From Rufibacter psychrotolerans (GTDB taxonomy: Bacteria > Bacteroidota > Bacteroidia > Cytophagales > Hymenobacteraceae): a DNA stretch of 64,000 nucleotides. The position numbers were made by a program, and so were the translations under genes. Below the pieces are notes generated by a model, which searched no databases, was not told the origin of the DNA, and worked only from the letters and a program-made list of their open reading frames with translations. The stretch spans positions 372,001-436,000 of the forward strand of contig NZ_JAFFJV010000001.1 in the NCBI RefSeq assembly GCF_016924645.1, written 5' to 3'. Below, piece by piece: positions 1 through 6,822 of the stretch; positions within the stretch are counted from its first letter, which is position 1, and each line of letters opens with the position of its first letter.

Positions 1-781
1 CGTTGCCGCCTATGTTGTTGCCGTTATAGCCGTTCTTGGTCTGGTCGTTCACCTTTACCACCTGATTCACGCAAAGTGCGCCCTCTGGGGTAACGCTGAA
101 GCCCGGAGAGGGCTTGGTGGAAATGATGATCCCGCTAACCTCGGCCTGCTTGGGAATACAGCCGTAGGCAATGGCGTACATGGAGAAGCCCTTCGGCTTG
201 CCTTCCGACGACTTGGCAAAAGTATGGTCAATGGTGGAGGGCAGGTTTTTCTGGTCGAAGAACAGGGTGTCTGTGCCGTCGTCAAACCAGATGGCGTATT
301 TTGTGTTGGGCCCGTTCTGGCTGGTACCCGTAATGCCAAACCTGAAGGTGGCCGGGGAGCAGTCGGAGGTGTTGTTGGGGCTCTGAATACCAATCCCGGG
401 CGTGCTGCCATTGGAGACCGAGTACTCCTGGGTGGCTTCACACTGGCCCTTGCCTTTCACCGTGAGCCTCAGCGTGAAGCTGTCCTGGGTTTTGTAGGTG
501 TGCGTGGCGGTGGTGAACGTAGCCGGGTACAGGTCTGAACTGCCGTCACCCCAGTCTATGCGGTACCACTCATTGGTGGCGGCGGTGCTGGAGGTGTTGG
601 CCACCGTGAGGTGGTACTCCACAGAGCCGCCTATGGAGCTGCAGCGGGTGAAGTTTTCCTCATTGGCATCGGCCAGGGAGGCGTGGGGCTTGTCTTGGTC
701 GGGACAGTTTTGGGCATAGGAGGCAAAGCTCAACAGGAACAAAAAGCCCAGTGATTGAAAGAATTTCTGAAAAGGCGACAT
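1..781 (-). CDS. PKD-domain secreted protein, 3' end outside window
   Basis: Open from an ATG at 781 leftwards to the window edge with no stop (at least 260 codons). The first 24 residues form a signal peptide (basic/polar start, hydrophobic stretch GFLFLLSFAS, cleavage near SYAQ). Around residues 78-110 there is a PKD-type beta-sandwich signature (YRIDWGDG followed by HTY), and a second region with DDGTD and DHTF looks like a further PKD-like repeat. Such proteins are exported, often cell-surface or adhesin-like, and in Bacteroidota frequently end in a type IX secretion or gliding-motility C-terminal domain; that end is not visible here. No upstream partner gene is seen. Role beyond extracellular scaffold is unknown. 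Confidence 0.8.
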   Translation of the reverse strand, partial: MSPFQKFFQSLGFLFLLSFASYAQNCPDQDKPHASLADANEENFTRCSSIGGSVEYHLTVANTSSTAATNEWYRIDWGDGSSDLYPATFTTATHTYKTQDSFTLRLTVKGKGQCEATQEYSVSNGSTPGIGIQSPNNTSDCSPATFRFGITGTSQNGPNTKYAIWFDDGTDTLFFDQKNLPSTIDHTFAKSSEGKPKGFSMYAIAYGCIPKQAEVSGIIISTKPSPGFSVTPEGALCVNQVVKVNDQTKNGYNGNNIGGN

Positions 782-1473
782 GGTGCCAGGTATAGAGGGA
801 AACAAAGGGTGACACTAATTTGCTAAAGGGCAAGCAACAGCTAGGCGCAGGCAGATTCTGCCCGGCAACCGGTGCTTTGCGCTTCAGGTAATTACTTTAT
901 CCTAGGGGAAGTCTGACCTATGATGCCCCCGCAAGCGGGGTGTCCAAAACTTTTTCCTGTGGGGGTAGGAAAATTTGGTTTTGTGAAAAAAGAAAGGTAG
1001 GTTGGGAAGTATAGTTGTTTCATATATAGTGATTTTATATTGTACTAACCTTAGGTGTTGTTTTTGCCTCCTTCACATCTCCGTCTTTCCGGTGCTAGAA
1101 AAATGATGTTGTAAAAGTGGTTTCAGGGCCGGTAACAACTACTTATTAAGAATTAGTTTCATTCTTAAGATAAATGTAAAAGAATTGTATTCTAATAAAA
1201 ATATTAAATTTTAAAGAAAGTAATTGTTAGGATGAGAAAGAGGCTTCCTGCTGGTGTTTTAGCCTTTTATTAGTTCTTACAGAGGGCAAGATTTCTGGCC
1301 TAAGCTGAAAATGCTCCTCAAAAACCGGTGCCGATGTGGAGGGGCAGGGAAGAAAGAGGGAAGCTTGCAGGGGCTTGCCCGATGGAAGAATAGGTTCATC
1401 GGGAAAAACATGAGATTCATCGGGCAGGCAGAAGGCCTCACCGAATAAAAAACGCAGGTGAAAAACTACCTAT
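782..1473. other. intergenic region, AT-rich, no gene seen
   Basis: No supportable gene. It holds the upstream region of the leftward PKD gene, a small CCCCGC-AA-GCGGGG hairpin near 927-941, an AT-rich stretch at about 1140-1230 containing the inverted repeat TTAAGAAT/ATTCTTAA, and three copies of a CATCGGG/CCCGATG heptamer between about 1378 and 1428. Confidence 0.6.
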
Positions 1474-1481
1474 TACCTTTG
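1474..1481 (+). promoter_or_regulatory. Bacteroidota -7 box TACCTTTG
   Basis: Exact match to the Bacteroidota TAxxTTTG -7 element. The expected start is near 1488. No start codon with a plausible ORF follows; the next strong signal is a terminator at 1646, so this promoter probably drives the candidate small RNA. Confidence 0.55.
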
Positions 1482-1487
1482 ACACAG

Positions 1488-1682
1488 TTAAAACAACAAA
1501 GACAGTTTGTTGAGCAAGAAAGAGAAGATATCAAGGGGCGGCGGGGCACTTCTGCCTGGCAGGAGCGTCAAAAGTTCTGATGCTTATTGGGGGATATGCT
1601 ACAGATACCAATGACATTTGCCTCGCCGGCCCCTTCTTTTATCATAGCCTCTTCTTCCGTTGGGAAGAAGAGGCTTTTTTTT
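1488..1682 (+). ncRNA. candidate structured small RNA, about 195 nt
   Basis: A consensus promoter box (1474-1481) is followed within 200 nt by a strong rho-independent terminator, with no credible ORF between. Inside, about 1536-1549 (GGGGCGGCGGGGCA) pairs with about 1619-1633 (TGCCTCGCCGGCCCC) apart from a bulge and a mismatch. The enclosed segment contains a CTGCC/GGCAG hairpin and an ATTGG/CCAAT pairing. Length and long-range stem are compatible with a 6S-like or other housekeeping sRNA, but no family signature (SRP apical loop, tmRNA tag, RNase P core) was recognised. The 5' end is inferred from the promoter. Confidence 0.45.
1646..1682 (+). terminator. rho-independent terminator
   Basis: AGCCTCTTCTTCC and GGGAAGAAGAGGCT pair around a short loop, followed by eight T residues. 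It ends the candidate small RNA; no coding gene ends just upstream. Confidence 0.8.
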
Positions 1683-1999
1683 ATGCCCGAAGATTTCTGT
1701 AACGCTGCTTCTGGTGCTTCGGCTGGTGTAGAAGGCAAATCCTGACCAGGTAAATGGGGGAGGTGGCGGATAGTATTCTGCCAAAAGTGGCGCTGCCCAG
1801 ATCTTGAAAGCCCGCCATCTGCCTTTACGCGCTGTCCTCTCTTGGCTTTTCCGCAGACGCATTCCCAGCCCATCCGCTGCACCAGTTTTCAGAAACCATC
1901 AAGCGAAGGGGCCTCGGTCTACCCTGCCCACGAAGCCTGCACCTTACATTATAACCTCCCAGGCCCATTCGCGCAGGGCGCAGGGGTATGTTTTTTTCT
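1683..1999. other. intergenic region, nothing recognised
   Basis: Short overlapping ORFs exist on both strands here but none has a convincing start, composition or family resemblance. It leads into the promoter of the zinc-ribbon gene. Confidence 0.5.
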
Positions 2000-2007
2000 T
2001 ACCTTTG
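2000..2007 (+). promoter_or_regulatory. Bacteroidota -7 box TACCTTTG
   Basis: Exact TAxxTTTG match 25 nt before the ATG at 2033, preceded by a T-rich tract. It supports that start codon and expression of the gene at 2033. Confidence 0.6.
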
Positions 2008-2032
2008 ACCAGAGAATATCAGCCCAGGTTAC

Positions 2033-2665
2033 ATGAAGCAGCATATCACTGAAAACGAGCGGGAAGTCATCAAGCTCATCACCTTTTTCAAGAAGCGGGG
2101 AGATCGGCTGGCCGCCGAGGGCGCTCTGACGCAGGAGCACGAGGAACTGAATGCTGCCTGTGAGCGCCTCACCCAGAAGATCTACAACCACGCAGACTTC
2201 CGGCAGCAGGTGCTGGACAAGCACGAGGCCCTCAAGCGCATCATTGAAGACCATGCCCAGTGCCCCAGCTGTTCCAAATCTGACCACCTTAAAAAGACCG
2301 GCGTGGCCACCAATGAGCTGGGCTGGAAGTCTAACCGCTACCGGTGCCGCCGCTGCAACATTGAGTTCACCTGGAACCGCCCCAACAACCCCTGGGACAT
2401 GATCCCCTTCCTGGAGCTTTGCCTCAAAGAGCTGGACACCAACATCAGTGCCCTGGAAACCGAGGAGACGCTGCGGGAGCGCGCCCAGGAAGCCCGTGAC
2501 CACATGGCCGTTAGCCTGGAGCAACTGCGGGCCGCCATCCACCTGGCCGACACCGAGAAGCAGCAGATGGAGGAGCAGGACAAAGAGATGGCCCGCATGC
2601 TGCACGAGTTCAAGAAATACCTCATGATTGAGAAGATCAAGCTGGAGCCCTTCAGCGAGAACTAA
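2033..2665 (+). CDS. zinc-ribbon, coiled-coil cytoplasmic protein of unknown function
   Basis: 210 residues, no signal peptide or membrane segment. Two CxxC pairs, CPSC at 77-80 and CRRC at 105-108, form a zinc-ribbon-like knuckle with an intervening basic/aromatic stretch. The segments before (about 5-70) and after (about 125-200) are charged and helical with heptad-like Leu/Ile spacing, so a coiled coil flanks the ribbon. Such a layout suits nucleic-acid or protein binding, but I do not recognise a named family. The start is supported by the TACCTTTG box 25 nt upstream. A hairpin repeat follows the stop codon. Confidence 0.85.
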   Translation: MKQHITENEREVIKLITFFKKRGDRLAAEGALTQEHEELNAACERLTQKIYNHADFRQQVLDKHEALKRIIEDHAQCPSCSKSDHLKKTGVATNELGWKSNRYRCRRCNIEFTWNRPNNPWDMIPFLELCLKELDTNISALETEETLRERAQEARDHMAVSLEQLRAAIHLADTEKQQMEEQDKEMARMLHEFKKYLMIEKIKLEPFSEN

Positions 2666-2685
2666 GCAATAAGGACCCCAAAGCA

Positions 2686-2740
2686 CCCGGCGCCCGTTTA
2701 GGGGCTGTTTTACCAAAAAAAACCCCCAAAACGGCGCCCG
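2686..2740. repeat. dispersed intergenic hairpin repeat (copy)
   Basis: Imperfect inverted repeat with core GTTTAGGGGCTGTTTT and AAAACCCCCAAAAC, flanked by GGCGCCCG / CGGCGCCCG arms. A member of the family described in the findings; it lies just after the gene ending at 2665. Confidence 0.6.
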
Positions 2741-2823
2741 TAAAAATTTCAAACAAACCCTATGCCGGGCGCGCGTACACGTAAGAAAGCGGCTACAGGA
2801 GCTGCCCTTAACCCGTACAGACC

Positions 2824-3090
2824 ATGCCCATAGAAAACAACAACATTACCAACGCAGACGAGAGCAAACGGCTGCCAGACAGCAACCCATCGCCCTTCAC
2901 CGGGGCCAAGACCGAGGACGACCAGGTGGCCAAGCCAGACCTGGGCGGGAGCCCGCTGCAGGCCCAGGAGGCAGACTTCCTGGACCATGAGCCCGAAGGC
3001 CGCCTGGCCGAAGGCAATGTGGCCGCCGAGGACGAGGAAGACACCACCGAGCTGGACGGCAGCAACGCCAACAACCTGCGCACCAAATAA
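2824..3090 (+). CDS. small acidic hydrophilic protein, unknown function
   Basis: 88 residues, rich in Asp, Glu, Asn, Ala and Pro with almost no aromatic or long hydrophobic stretch, so probably intrinsically disordered and cytoplasmic. No domain is recognised. Codon use matches neighbouring genes and it is bounded by two hairpin repeats (2686 and 3101), which argues for a real, separately transcribed gene. The composition resembles hydrophilin-type stress proteins, but that is only a compositional analogy. Confidence 0.7.
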   Translation: MPIENNNITNADESKRLPDSNPSPFTGAKTEDDQVAKPDLGGSPLQAQEADFLDHEPEGRLAEGNVAAEDEEDTTELDGSNANNLRTK

Positions 3091-3100
3091 CCCCCTGGCG

Positions 3101-3158
3101 AAGGCCTTACGGTTTTAGGGCTGTTCCAGCAGAAACGGCCCCAAAACCGCAAGGCCTT
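3101..3158. repeat. dispersed intergenic hairpin repeat (copy with extended arms)
   Basis: Core TTTTAGGGCTGTTCC / GGCCCCAAAA extended by AAGGCCTTACGG and CCGCAAGGCCTT, which pair with one mismatch. It begins 10 nt after the stop of the acidic protein and may act as its terminator. Confidence 0.7.
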
Positions 3159-3203
3159 TCTTGCCGTTTAGATATACTGTTTGTTACACCAACGTCTAAC
3201 ACC

Positions 3204-4190
3204 ATGAACAGAGACCATAGATCAGATCAATACGATCGTAACCGAGACCATAACCGCCGCCCAGACGAAGACCAGTACCGCGGCGCTTACCGCCAGGACA
3301 CCGACCGCCGGGGCGAGTATGACCACCTCAACCGCCAGAACTTCAATGACCGCAGCGCCGACCGGGATTACCGCAGCAACAATTACCGGGGCTCCAACGA
3401 AGACCTGCGCCGCGAGCGCGACCATGAACTGAGCCGCGACTATGGCCGCGACCCCAACCGCCGCGGCGAGCGCTTTGACAACATGGGCGCCCACGAAGAC
3501 AACAACGGGCTGGAAGGCGCTACCCGCAACTTCGGTAACATGGGCAGCTACGGCGGCGCGCAGGGCTGGGGCTCCTCGGGCAACGGCTCGCACCGCAATG
3601 AAGGCGGAGACCGCTGGGCCAGCGGCCACGGCCGCGAAGAAAGCCGTCCCGTGAACCGCCAGGTGTACGGGGCCTACCGTGACCACAACTCCTTCGCCGA
3701 AGGCGAGCGCGAGCAGTACGACGGTACCAGCCGCGCCGGCGGCAGGGGTGCCGACAACACCCGCGGCTGGGAACCCGCCGACCGGGCCGGCTCCAACGGT
3801 GCGGTAAGAAGGCTGGGTACCAATGACATCTCGCGCCGCGATGATGACAGCCGCTATGAAATCTACGACAGCGCCCAGGCCCACTACAACCGGGGCGAGT
3901 ACAGCCAGCAGTTTGGCGGCGGAACCTACCTGGGCGAAGGCTTTGACCGCCGGTCTAGGGCCGAAGGCGGGGCCAACATGGACTACAACCACGGCCGCCG
4001 GGAACACTACAACCAGCAGGGCGAGGGCATGCGCAGCGAAAACTACGGCAACTCCGCCGGCTCGCTCAGCTGGGGTTACGACGGCGACTTCAGGGACCGC
4101 GAGAACCGCGAAAGCCGCTATGACCCCATGAGTGGCCACGTAAGAACCCAGGGAAGCCGGCCACCAGCTGGTGATGACTTTACTTTCTAA
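3204..4190 (+). CDS. Arg/Asp/Gly/Tyr-rich low-complexity disordered protein
   Basis: 328 residues dominated by R, D, G, N, Y, S and E with recurring short patterns such as YRxxN, DRxxRG, NRRGE and RDYR. There is no signal peptide, membrane segment or hydrophobic core. The N-terminal third is Arg/Asp/Tyr-rich; the middle is Gly-rich (GSYGGAQGWGSSGNGS). I recognise no domain. The mix of Arg, Tyr and Gly is the kind seen in RNA-binding or phase-separating low-complexity proteins and in desiccation-related hydrophilins; function is inference only. A terminator follows directly. A long Val/Ala-rich ORF on the opposite strand is a shadow of this biased composition. Confidence 0.8.
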   Translation: MNRDHRSDQYDRNRDHNRRPDEDQYRGAYRQDTDRRGEYDHLNRQNFNDRSADRDYRSNNYRGSNEDLRRERDHELSRDYGRDPNRRGERFDNMGAHEDNNGLEGATRNFGNMGSYGGAQGWGSSGNGSHRNEGGDRWASGHGREESRPVNRQVYGAYRDHNSFAEGEREQYDGTSRAGGRGADNTRGWEPADRAGSNGAVRRLGTNDISRRDDDSRYEIYDSAQAHYNRGEYSQQFGGGTYLGEGFDRRSRAEGGANMDYNHGRREHYNQQGEGMRSENYGNSAGSLSWGYDGDFRDRENRESRYDPMSGHVRTQGSRPPAGDDFTF

Positions 4191-4220
4191 GCGACGGGCT
4201 TTGCCCAAATGAGCTTTTCC

Positions 4221-4260
4221 CACAAAAAAGAGGCTGCCAACCGGTAGCCTCTTTTTTGTG
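4221..4260 (+). terminator. rho-independent terminator
   Basis: Arms CACAAAAAAGAGGCTGCC and GGTAGCCTCTTTTTTGTG (one mismatch) around an AACC loop, with an A tract and a T tract, so it could work on both strands. It sits 30 nt after the disordered-protein gene. Confidence 0.85.
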
Positions 4261-4495
4261 GGGGCGCCTGCTCCTTGGGGCGGCCATGCGGCACAAGGTC
4301 GCTCTCCCCGCTGTTTTCAGGCTCTTTTGGCTAAAAAGGGCTTGAAATGCCTTTTCGCCAGAAAACCCAAAGGCGGCAGGAGGAGAGAACAGAAAAGCGT
4401 TTTGGAGCTGTTTTTCTGAATCGGCAGGAAAACCGTGGGCTGGTCTACCAAAAGATAATCTGGCGGAAAGCTGTGCGTTCTATAGGCGTAGGTTC
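4261..4495. other. intergenic region with two degenerate hairpin-repeat copies
   Basis: Degenerate copies of the dispersed hairpin lie near 4313-4352 and 4396-4436. An ORF starting at 4347 runs into the lipoprotein gene in another frame and is not supported. Confidence 0.45.
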
Positions 4496-4503
4496 TACCT
4501 TTG
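4496..4503 (+). promoter_or_regulatory. Bacteroidota -7 box TACCTTTG
   Basis: Exact TAxxTTTG match 21 nt before the ATG at 4525. It probably drives the three-gene lipoprotein, SCO and cytochrome c operon. Confidence 0.65.
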
Positions 4504-4524
4504 CGTTTTTAAACGCTTTTGTGC

Positions 4525-4953
4525 ATGAAGAACTCATTGCTATGCCTGCTTGCCCTGGCGTTGGCGGGAGCTGCCTGCTCGCCCTCGCCCCAGAAAGAAG
4601 CAGAATTGCTGCAGCAGGAGGTGCTGGCGCTCCATGACTCGGCCATGGCCCAGATGGGCACCCTGTACAGCAGCCGGAAAGAACTGGCCTACCTCAGAGA
4701 CTCAGCGGGAGTGGGGCAGGACTCGGCGGCGCGGCAGAGCCTTTCGCGGGGCATCACTGGCCTGGAGCAGTCTGACGAGGCCATGATGCAGTGGATGCGG
4801 GCCTACCGCAACCCCGAAGACAAGCAGCCCCAGGAAGCCCGGGCCTACCTGCAGCAGGAAAAAGTAAAGATTGAAAAGGTGCGTGACGCCATTGCCCAGA
4901 GCCTGCGAACGGCCGATTCTCTGCGCACGCAGTACAGCAACCCCACCAAATGA
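4525..4953 (+). CDS. helical lipoprotein, first gene of SCO/cytochrome c operon
   Basis: 142 residues from the ATG at 4525; an upstream TTG at 4519 is possible but gives a poorer lipoprotein signal. MKNSLLCLLALALAGAACS is a typical signal with a lipobox cysteine at 18. The mature part is helical and polar, with a His and two Met in ALHDSAMAQMG. Its stop overlaps the next start (ATGA at 4950), so it is translationally coupled to the SCO protein. Given that partner, a periplasmic copper or redox accessory role is possible, the His/Met cluster being a candidate ligand set; this is inference. No family is firmly recognised. Confidence 0.8.
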   Translation: MKNSLLCLLALALAGAACSPSPQKEAELLQQEVLALHDSAMAQMGTLYSSRKELAYLRDSAGVGQDSAARQSLSRGITGLEQSDEAMMQWMRAYRNPEDKQPQEARAYLQQEKVKIEKVRDAIAQSLRTADSLRTQYSNPTK

Positions 4954-5600
4954 AGAATACCCTTTTAGCCCTTGCCCTCGGGCTGGCGCTGGCCACGGCC
5001 TGCACCTCATCGCCGGAGGAGAAAAAATTACCTATTCTGGGTCCCCGGGAACCTAAGGTCACTACCGTGAATGGCAAACCGCAGGTAGACACCGTGTATC
5101 ACACCATCCCAGACTTCGCGTTCCTGGACCAGGACAGCCAGATGGTGACCCAGCAAACGGTGGCCAACAAGATCTACGTCGCCGATTTCTTTTTCACCTC
5201 GTGCCCGTCTATCTGCCCCAAAATGAAGAGCCAGATGCTGCGCGTGTACGAGAAGTACAAAGACAACCCGCGGGTGGTGCTGCTCTCGCACTCCATTGAC
5301 CCCGCGCATGACACCGTAGCCGTGCTGCGGGAGTACGCCGACCGCCTGGGGGTGAAGAGCGCTACCTGGCACTTTCTCACCGGCAACCGCGACACCATCC
5401 TGGACCTGGCGCAGCAGCATTACTTTACCACGGCCATGGAAGACAAGACCGTGGCCGGCGGTTACGCCCACAGCGGGGCTTTCCTGCTGGTAGATGAGCA
5501 GCGCCGCCTGCGCGGGCACTATGACGGCACCAAGGAGCAGGACGTAGACAAACTGCTCAAAGACATGGACCTGCTGCTCGCTGAGAAGCATGGGAACTAA
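4950..5600 (+). CDS. SCO1/SenC family copper chaperone/thioredoxin-like lipoprotein
   Basis: 216 residues. The signal ends in a lipobox (LATAC, Cys18), so it is anchored in the envelope. A thioredoxin-like fold follows with the SCO metal-binding motif CPSIC (Cys85, Cys89) after DFFFTS, and the conserved distal His174 in YAHSGAFLLVDEQ. These three residues bind copper in SCO proteins, which help assemble the CuA centre of cytochrome c oxidase or act as thiol-disulphide reductases. It overlaps the genes on both sides, forming an operon with a lipoprotein and a cytochrome c, which fits a respiratory role. No oxidase subunit lies in the window. Confidence 0.92.
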   Translation: MKNTLLALALGLALATACTSSPEEKKLPILGPREPKVTTVNGKPQVDTVYHTIPDFAFLDQDSQMVTQQTVANKIYVADFFFTSCPSICPKMKSQMLRVYEKYKDNPRVVLLSHSIDPAHDTVAVLREYADRLGVKSATWHFLTGNRDTILDLAQQHYFTTAMEDKTVAGGYAHSGAFLLVDEQRRLRGHYDGTKEQDVDKLLKDMDLLLAEKHGN

Positions 5601-6006
5601 GCGTTTGTCTTTCCTCCTGCGGAGCCTTTTGCTGGTGGCGGGCCTGGGGCTAACGCTCTCGGGCTGCTTCACAGAGCGGGGCGATGAGGGCGAACTGCTG
5701 TACGGGCGGCACTGCGCCAGTTGCCACCTGGAGAACGGCGAGGGTCTGCGTGGCATCATCCCGCCCCTGGTGAACTCAGATTACGTGGAGAAGAACCGCG
5801 ACATCCTGGCCTGCCTCCTCCGGAAAGGGATACAGGGAACCATCGTGGTGAACGGGCGGGAGTACAACCAACCCATGCCCGGCAATGAACAACTCACTGA
5901 GGCAGACCTCACCAACATCATCAATTACCTGCACACAGAATTTGGGTCGCCCAGGCAGCGGGTTTCGTTGGGCGAGGTGAGGGCGCAGATCAGAAAATGC
6001 CCGTAG
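5590..6006 (+). CDS. class I c-type cytochrome lipoprotein
   Basis: 138 residues overlapping the SCO gene by 11 nt. The N-terminus is a signal peptide with lipobox LSGC (Cys26). Haem attachment motif CASCH is at 42-46 and a likely axial Met96 lies in NQPMPG, the usual arrangement of small single-haem cytochromes c. Residues 100-125 form the C-terminal helix (LTEADLTNIINYLHTEFG). It probably transfers electrons at the outer face of the cytoplasmic membrane or in the periplasm; coupling to SCO suggests a link with terminal oxidase function. A very long hairpin terminator follows. Confidence 0.92.
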   Translation: MGTKRLSFLLRSLLLVAGLGLTLSGCFTERGDEGELLYGRHCASCHLENGEGLRGIIPPLVNSDYVEKNRDILACLLRKGIQGTIVVNGREYNQPMPGNEQLTEADLTNIINYLHTEFGSPRQRVSLGEVRAQIRKCP

Positions 6007-6011
6007 CGTTT

Positions 6012-6069
6012 CCCCCACCAAAACAAAAAGAGCAACCACTGCTGGTTGCTCTTTTTGTTTTGGTGGGGG
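6012..6069. terminator. bidirectional terminator, perfect 27 bp stem
   Basis: 6012-6038 and 6043-6069 are perfectly complementary around a CTGC loop, with A- and T-rich tracts inside the stem. It lies between the rightward cytochrome operon and the leftward Gly-Thr-Thr repeat gene and can serve both. Confidence 0.85.
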
Positions 6070-6103
6070 TACAGGCAAGCTGTAGTTTCCCTTACCAAGC
6101 GTA

Positions 6104-6526
6104 TTATCTGGCGGTGGTGCCACCGCCGGTAGTGCCGCCACCAGTTGTGCCGGCAGTAGTACCGGTAGTTCCAGTGGTGCCGGTGGTTCCAGTAGTACCA
6201 GTTGTACCGGTAGTGCCGGTGGTACCTGTTGTTCCGGTGGTGCCCGTAGTACCGGTAGTACCCGTGGTGGTGCCGCCCGTAGTTCCGGTGGTACCGGTAG
6301 TACCGGTGGTGCCAGTGGTACCAGCAGTAGTGCCGCCCATGGTGTCGGTGCTCATGTCAGTGGTAGTGCCGGCGCCGTTGTCCATGGTGTTGCTGTCAAT
6401 GGAGGTGTTATCTGTGGTGGTGCCATTCGCCTGGTCCTCCTGGTTGCCACTTCCTCCGCAAGAGGTGAATGCCATCATCGCAGCAAGAGCACACGCAGCG
6501 CCCCAATTTAATCCGTTAATTTTCAT
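6104..6526 (-). CDS. lipoprotein with collagen-like Gly-Thr-Thr repeats
   Basis: 140 residues. A signal peptide ends in a lipobox (FTSC, Cys23), then a GGSGNQEDQ linker and a Thr/Asn/Asp-rich region. From about residue 69 to the end the protein is almost purely GTT tripeptides (roughly twenty), closing in GGGTTGGGTTAR. The codons vary between repeats, so the protein pattern is not just a simple DNA satellite. Every third residue is Gly, as in collagen-like proteins, but Pro is absent. It is expected to be a flexible surface-exposed, possibly O-glycosylated stalk; function is unknown. Repeat number is likely to vary between strains. Confidence 0.8.
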   Translation of the reverse strand: MKINGLNWGAACALAAMMAFTSCGGSGNQEDQANGTTTDNTSIDSNTMDNGAGTTTDMSTDTMGGTTAGTTGTTGTTGTTGTTGGTTTGTTGTTGTTGTTGTTGTTGTTGTTGTTGTTGTTGTTAGTTGGGTTGGGTTAR

Positions 6527-6822
6527 AGCTTAAGTGAAAGGTTAAGGTTGAATAATGTATACATGCCCTTGGTACGAGATTGCAATTTAGTAAGTCGTGG
6601 TAAGTCTAAAATATTATTCAAAAATTCATAAAAATACGTATAAATACGTAGCCGTTGCGCCGGTAAAACCCTTATCTGCCAAGGCGTAAACCCACTCCTC
6701 CGGAAAAAGAGCAACCAGGCATGCCCTGCCCTGGAAAAGAGGAAGTTTTTAAGAAAGTACCCTGGTTTGCTAATAAGATTGGTTTTAGTTGTAAAACCCA
6801 GAAATAGCTAATAGATTTAGCT

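Noticed and set aside
3222..4223. 333-codon Val/Ala-rich minus-strand ORF
   Set aside because: Exact shadow of the Arg/Asp/Gly/Tyr-rich gene; its composition follows from the complementary codons and it runs through the terminator at 4221.
6104..6526. CRISPR-like array in the repetitive tract
   Set aside because: The repeat is a degenerate 9 bp unit encoding GTT tripeptides in a lipoprotein, with no spacers.
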